Assembly: GCA_027574665.1 (NCBI GenBank)
Contig: CM050654.1
Coordinates: forward strand, 26,555,722-26,619,721
DNA length: 64,000 bases
Direction of reading: 5' to 3'
Source: Rhynochetos jubatus
Taxonomy: Eukaryota; Chordata; Aves; Eurypygiformes; Rhynochetidae
Shown here piece after piece: positions 55,801 to 64,000 of the stretch. Position 1 is the stretch's first letter. Each line of letters begins with the position of its first letter. Below the pieces are notes generated by a model, which saw only the letters and a list, made by a program, of their open reading frames with translations, had not been told where the DNA came from and searched no databases. Made by a program: the position numbers and the translations under genes.

Positions 55801-56235
55801 ACGGCGCGGAGCCCCGCGCATCGCCCCGACCCCCCCCCCCCCCCGGCTCACCGGCGGGATACCGGGGGGACGGAGCACGCCCACCCCTCCCCCCCCGCAC
55901 CCAGGCGGGTGGGCGCGCACAGCCCCGCTTCCCTCCGTGCCCCGGATCCCAGCGCACACCCCCCCCCCCCAACTCCAGCCGCTGGGGCCAGCGGGATGCG
56001 CGGGGCGGGCTGAGACCGCCCGCAGCTCATCGCACCCTCCGGGATCGACCCCGCGCGGGCCTCCAGCCCCCCCACCCCCGATGCCGGCGACCTCCTCCTC
56101 TCCCCTCTGCCGCACCCGGGGAGGGGGGCGGGGGGCGGGCATCCCCCCTCCCCCCCCCCCCGCGTTACCTTTCTCCTGCAGCGGGGCGCTCCCCTCCTCC
56201 CTGCTGACCTGGGCGATGATGGACTGGTGCTCCAT
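52836..56235 (-). CDS. CTDSP1: CTDSP1 (SCP1), RNA polymerase II CTD small phosphatase 1
   Basis: This is a nuclear HAD-family phosphatase that removes Ser5 phosphate from the RNA polymerase II tail and helps REST silence neuronal genes. Seven exons in gene order: 56169-56235, 54720-54862, 54411-54512, 54125-54181, 53496-53588, 53049-53234 and 52836-52964, joining to 777 bases and 258 residues (human 261). The active-site motif DLDET holds Asp93 and Asp95. The block [46 protein letters not shown] and [12 protein letters not shown] is typical. The N-terminus reads [15 protein letters not shown] with a cysteine pair in LFCCLCRDE. Paralogues CTDSP2 and CTDSPL are close. I choose CTDSP1 from [15 protein letters not shown], synteny between VIL1 and SLC11A1, and the mir-26 in intron 4. 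Confidence 0.95.
53833..53919 (-). ncRNA. MIR26: mir-26 family microRNA hairpin in CTDSP1 intron 4
   Basis: The minus strand at 53904-53883 gives a 22-base 5p arm starting TTCAAGTAATCCAGG and ending ATAGGCT, which is the miR-26a mature sequence. The 3p arm is at 53865-53844, starting CCTGTTCTCGG and ending TTACTTGGCTC. They pair across a loop of about 17 bases, and the lower stem ggccggc/gccggcc extends the fold. Mammalian CTDSP1 hosts miR-26b, whose 5p differs at two positions (TTCAAGTAATTCAGG, ending ATAGGT). The 3p arm here looks more like miR-26b-3p than miR-26a-3p. It is transcribed with its host, and the miR-26/CTDSP pairing is conserved in vertebrates. Confidence 0.96.
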
Positions 56236-56700
56236 GGGCTCGGGGAGGGGGGTGGGGGGGGGGAGGGGGCGGCCCCCCCCCCCGGCGCGGCCCCCGCGGA
56301 GGGGGCGGGGGGGGGAGGGGGGGGAGAGGCGGGGCGGGGGCCGTCGGCGGCGCGAGGCGGCGGGCGCGGGGAGCGGCGCCGCGGAGGAAACTTTGTTACA
56401 ACATGGAGTTTCCTCCGCCCGGGCTGGGGCCGCAAACATGGAACCCGGGCGCGGTTTCAAGGAACCCCTTAAAAGGGCAACGCCGGGGGATACCCCCCCC
56501 CCCCCCCCAGCATCCTCCATCCTGCCCCCTCCGGGGGGGTGTCCATCCCCGCCGAGCCTCCAGCGGGGACGCAAGCGGTGGCGGCGCGAAAGGATGCGCC
56601 GCGGTGGTCCCCGCTACGCGCCCCCCCGCCCCGCCCCGCTCAGGGATAATTCGAGGGCATCAACCCTGCTGTCACCCCCCATCCGTATCCGAGATGATCT
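54950..56700 (-). promoter_or_regulatory. CTDSP1: CTDSP1 CpG island, promoter, 5' UTR and intron 1
   Basis: Dense CpG spans the CTDSP1 first exon and most of intron 1. An 11-bp inverted repeat (CGGAGGAAACT at 56382-56392, mirrored at 56407-56417) lies about 150 bases upstream of the ATG. Intron 1 has four CCAAT/ATTGG boxes (55292, 55325, 55374, 55599) and a repeated GCGGGGCTT, suggesting a second promoter. No TATA box. The 676-codon plus-strand frame here is a composition artefact. Confidence 0.7.
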
Positions 56701-56734
56701 CTAGAGGTCCCTTCCAACCCCTAACTCTCTGTGA
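56692..56734 (+). mobile_element. CR1 3'-end fragment
   Basis: The text gatgatctctagaggtccc, then ttccaacccctaactctctg and tga, is the terminal part of an avian CR1 in plus orientation. Only about 45 bases are recognisable, so it is a heavily truncated insertion. Confidence 0.8.
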
Positions 56735-57933
56735 ATCCACCCCGGGGGAAGGATCCCCCTTGCAGCCAACCCCGGCGTAGGAAGCCCCCCACCCATGGTG
56801 GGTGTCCCCTGCAGCCGGTAGCTCCAGGCTGGGGGTCCCTGTGCCCCCCACCGCGGGGATACGTTCCCCGTTGCCAAGGCAGGCAATGTACGGGGGCTCA
56901 GGTGCTGGGGGGCTCCAGCAATACCCGCCTGCCTGTTTCTGTCCCTCTTTCCCCTCCAGTCCCCCAGTAACCTGGGGAATTAACACACCTGTGTTGTCAC
57001 CATCTATGCTACCCCCCGCAATTCCTCCTCTCCTGCCTTCATGGGGCTGATTCCAGGTGCTCTCCGAAAAGCAGCTCACCCCGGGAGCTTGTGGATCCAA
57101 CAACCTCCGCAGGAGAAACCCGTGCCCCCCCCCTCCACGTGCTGGCATCCCTCCCTCATCCCCAGCCCCTTCCCTCCCGCACCCCCGGGGGTGGTCCAGC
57201 CTCTCCCGGTCACCTCCTCCGCCGCCCTCTCGGTGGCAGGAGATGCCGTACCCTCCGCCGGTTGGAAATTCCCCACCTGAGCTTGTCTGGGGTGTGCCCA
57301 CCTCTCCCGGCTGCGGGTGGGGAACTTCAGGAGCTGAGATGGTCCTCCCCAGCCCCATGGCGGGGGGGGTGGGGCACACCAGGGGCACTGGCGAGGCAGC
57401 GATGCCCGCGGCGGCACATCCCCGGTCCGCTCTGCCCCTCCGCCGCCCCGGGGCTGAGCTGGACCCGCACGGTGGGAGGGGACCCGTCCCCCCTGCCAGC
57501 GTGGGGTACGACACATGCCCACAGGTGACACCCCTCTCCTTGGGAAACGGGGTCCGGCACGGGGACCCCCCCCCGGGGAACGAGGATGCTGCGGGACCAG
57601 GTGGAAAGGCGGGCAGAGCAAAAGCCGGTTCTCGCCTGCGGCTCCCAGCTCCGCGCGGGGCACCACGACCCTCCGGGGGGGCCGTGGCAGGGACCGGGCA
57701 GCGGCTGGGGACCGGGGTCACCGCGTCCTGCCACCTCCTCTGCCTGGCAGCAGCTGTGCCTCAGTTTCCCTTCCCCAGCGCAGCGCCGGACAGGGAGACA
57801 GCCGGCTCCCCCGGCCCGGCGGGAGGAAGAGGAGGCTGTGCTTCCTCCCTCCCTATTTCGGGCTGACCCGTGCCGCTCCTTTAGTCCAGGTGGGACCGGG
57901 CAGGATGCCCGCTTTGTCCCCAGCGGGCTGGCA

Positions 57934-57968
57934 CGGCTCGGCTCGGCTCGGCTCGGCTCGGCTCGGCT
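57934..57968 (+). repeat. (CGGCT)7 microsatellite
   Basis: Seven exact pentamer units, likely polymorphic in length. It lies between CTDSP1 and SLC11A1 about 45 bases before an AT-rich motif. Confidence 0.95.
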
Positions 57969-59454
57969 GCGGGGGGACGCCGCTCCCAGCTCAGCCAGGC
58001 CCTGCCTGTCATCTAATTAATGTAATTAGGGAAGACTTCACGCCAGGCGGCTGCAGCGGCGGTTGGAGCATCACTGCCAGCTTCGCTGCCCACCCAGGGG
58101 TGACCGGGCAGCTGGGAGCTCAGGGGGGACATTGTCCAGATCCTGGGGCTGTGGGACAAGCTGGGGACACGGGGCTTGTGGGGACAGGGGCCTCATCCTG
58201 CACCCCCAGCCCAGGGGCAGGCAGACCCCAGCGGGGTGCGTGGGCTGCGGGGCACGGGCAGAGAGGTGCCACCCCACTGCCCCCCCGGCTGGGGGTCCCA
58301 GACACTGTTCCCTGTTCCCCCAGCTCACCAGGGTCCCGGGAGCTCTGCCCCATCAAACGCTGCCCCACGGAGCGGTGCCCCACGGCAGGGACCCGGGGCT
58401 GAACACCCCCTGCTATCACCTGGTCCCAGGCCAGGTGTCCCCGGGCTGGGGGTCCCCCGGGTCTCGGCCCAAGAAGGTCTCCCCCTAGGGACCCCCTACC
58501 CCCAGGCGAGCCGTGGGGCCGGTCCCTGCGCCACACCCCAGCCCTGTACCCGCTGGGGACGACCCCGAGGCCCCCCCGCCCGCCCCCAGACCTGTACCCC
58601 CGGGTAGGAGCACCCCGGGCTGGGGGTGCCCCATGCAGGCACCGTTGTGGGGTGGGTCCCCCACTGTTGACAGCTCCGGCGACTGAGGCCGGCTGCTCCC
58701 CCTTTTTGGGGGGAGGAAAGGGGGGGGATAGCCCCGCCTTTCGGTGGGCCCCACCGCTCTGGCTCCTCCTTCAAGCAGCCCGAGGCCGGGCCAACGCGGA
58801 GGCGGGGGGGGAGGCACCGCCCCACCCTGGTTGGCATCGCCCTTTTAAGAAAGGGGAAATTCTTCACATAAACAAGCGTGGCCCCCGAAAGTGTGGGGGG
58901 GTGTCCCTTCCCGGGGGGGGTACACGGGGCGCAGGGGGATCCGGCCCTCCAAGTTGCACCCCCTCCCCTCCACCCCTCGGCCGGGATGATTAGGAAAGGG
59001 GGATTTTTGGGGGGGGGGTAGCGGGGAGGGGGGGGGGGGGGAGCCTTGAAACAGCCAGGGAGCGTCTCGCAAGTGCGGGCCGCGGCGGGGGGCGAAGCGC
59101 GGCGGGACCCCCCCCTCAGCCTCGCACCCCCCCGGGGTGCGAGGCCGGGGAGGGGGCGACAGCCACCCCCGAGGAGGGCCCGAGCGGCCCCGCATCCGCA
59201 TCCGGCGGGGCCGGCTGGCGGGAACCGGGGCATCCGGGGCGGGGAGGGCACGGGGGGGACCCCCCACCCCGGGGGAATGCAAAAGGCTGGGGGCTAAGCC
59301 TCTCTCCACGCACCCTCCACGCCCACGCGTGGGTGTATGCAACCCCCTCCCCAGCCCAGCAAAGGGTCCGGCGTGGGGTAGGGGGGGGCCGTGGGGGTGC
59401 GCGCCCCGGAGCGCGCAGCAGCAGCGAGGCTCAGCCCGGGTTACAAACACGCCG

Positions 59455-59884
59455 TTTATCAGCCCCCCCCACCCCCCCGGTGAAGATCCGGGGCTGGGCA
59501 CCCCGCCGGCCCCGGGCGGTGAGGGCTGTTAGCGCTCCCGGGCGGTAATTAGCGGTCCCGGGAGGTGATTAGCGGTCCCAGGCGGTAATTAGCGGTCCCG
59601 GGGGCCGGCGGTTCTCGGCACTAATGAGGAGGGAAGGTCTCCGGGGCGGCTCGTGCACTGAAGCCTCTCTGCGAGGGCTGGGGGCACCTCCCGCTACTCC
59701 CCCCACCGCATCCAGCTTGGACCAGCACCCCTGAATTGGGGAGGGGTGTCTAGAAACTTGGGGGGTGGGCTGCCCGGCTGTTAACCCCTTCCTTGCTGGG
59801 TGCATCTCTGGCCGGAGCATCATCCCGGGGGCTCGGCGTGGCATGAAATCGGTGCCCAGTGCGGGGAGGGGGACACAGGGTCCG
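59455..59884 (-). other. SLC11A1: Probable SLC11A1 3' UTR
   Basis: This is minus-strand sequence after the SLC11A1 stop. TTTATC at 59455-59460 reads GATAAA, a minor poly(A) signal variant, on the gene strand; no AATAAA is nearer. It holds the 20-bp tandem repeat at 59510-59603. Confidence 0.4.
59510..59603 (+). repeat. 20-bp tandem repeat (tcccgggcggtaattagcgg)
   Basis: Three full copies at 59536-59555, 59556-59575 and 59576-59595 differ at only one or two positions. Partial copies flank them on both sides. Each unit contains a TAATTAG or TGATTAG core. Confidence 0.92.
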
Positions 59885-63873
<3,989 letters not shown>

Positions 63874-64000
63874 CTGGGGGGAGGGCAGGAGGGATGGGAG
63901 CAAGGATCCGGGAAGGATCCAGCCTCCCAGGGGTCCCAGCAGGGATATCACCGAGCCCAGGGACACGGGGAAGGGAAGCCCCGAGGGACTGGAAGTGGCC
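63874..64000 (-). other. SLC11A1: SLC11A1 intron 3 (partial)
   Basis: This is sequence upstream of the first exon seen, starting with a polypyrimidine/CCCCAG acceptor on the minus strand. No further exon is visible before the window ends. Confidence 0.7.

Larger units (their letters stand above)
56236..59440. other. CTDSP1-SLC11A1 intergenic region
   Basis: After the CTDSP1 promoter, no gene is supported. It contains a CR1 3' fragment (56692-56734), a (CGGCT)7 microsatellite (57934-57968) and an AT-rich motif TAATTAATGTAATTA (58014-58028) in GC-rich surroundings. It is otherwise GC-rich sequence with long chance frames on both strands. Confidence 0.6.

Noticed and set aside
54674-56704. 676-codon plus-strand open frame
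   Set aside because: It overlaps CTDSP1 exons and its CpG island on the other strand. The translation is Pro/Arg/Gly-rich with no family likeness; stop codons are rare simply because of GC content.

Overview
The window is vertebrate nuclear DNA, almost certainly from a bird. It holds five intron-split genes with standard GT/AG splice sites and two recognisable CR1 retrotransposon copies, plus a short third piece. The right half has the very GC-rich, short-intron style of avian chromosomes. Gene order and orientation match the conserved block at human 2q35, seen in reverse: CNOT9(-), USP37(+), VIL1(-), CTDSP1(-), SLC11A1(-). The decoded villin is close to chicken villin as I recall it, with the same 826-residue length, but it is not identical, so the species is probably a bird other than chicken.

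Layout. Positions 1-6844 hold the first two coding exons of CNOT9 on the minus strand; the rest of that gene lies off the left edge. A CpG island at about 6.6-7.7 kb is a shared divergent promoter for CNOT9 and USP37. USP37 runs from 8147 to 39105 in 23 coding exons (986 codons plus stop), all joined in frame. About 4 kb of 3' UTR and spacer follows, with a CpG-rich patch and poly(A) signals facing both ways. VIL1 (43114-48602, 19 coding exons, 826 residues) is read leftwards. CTDSP1 (52836-56235, 7 exons, 258 residues) carries a mir-26 hairpin in intron 4. SLC11A1 (59885-63873) contributes its last 12 coding exons (459 residues); its first exons lie off the right edge. The left two thirds is of ordinary composition. 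From about 42.4 kb the sequence becomes strongly GC-rich with many G/C runs.

The genes are neighbours and do not form a pathway. CNOT9 is a CCR4-NOT mRNA-deadenylation subunit, USP37 a cell-cycle deubiquitinase, VIL1 the brush-border actin bundler and severer, CTDSP1 a small phosphatase acting on the RNA polymerase II tail, and SLC11A1 the phagosomal metal-ion transporter. Two regulatory couplings are visible: the CNOT9/USP37 bidirectional promoter and the miRNA nested in CTDSP1.

I found no previously undescribed multi-gene system. The most notable items are a perfect 36-bp inverted repeat filling half of a small VIL1 intron, a CTDSP1-hosted mir-26 whose 5p arm reads as miR-26a instead of miR-26b, a changed key residue in the villin headpiece, and an altered degron in USP37. 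All exon boundaries were read by eye from protein similarity and splice signals. Every junction was checked for reading-frame continuity, but none was checked against transcripts.
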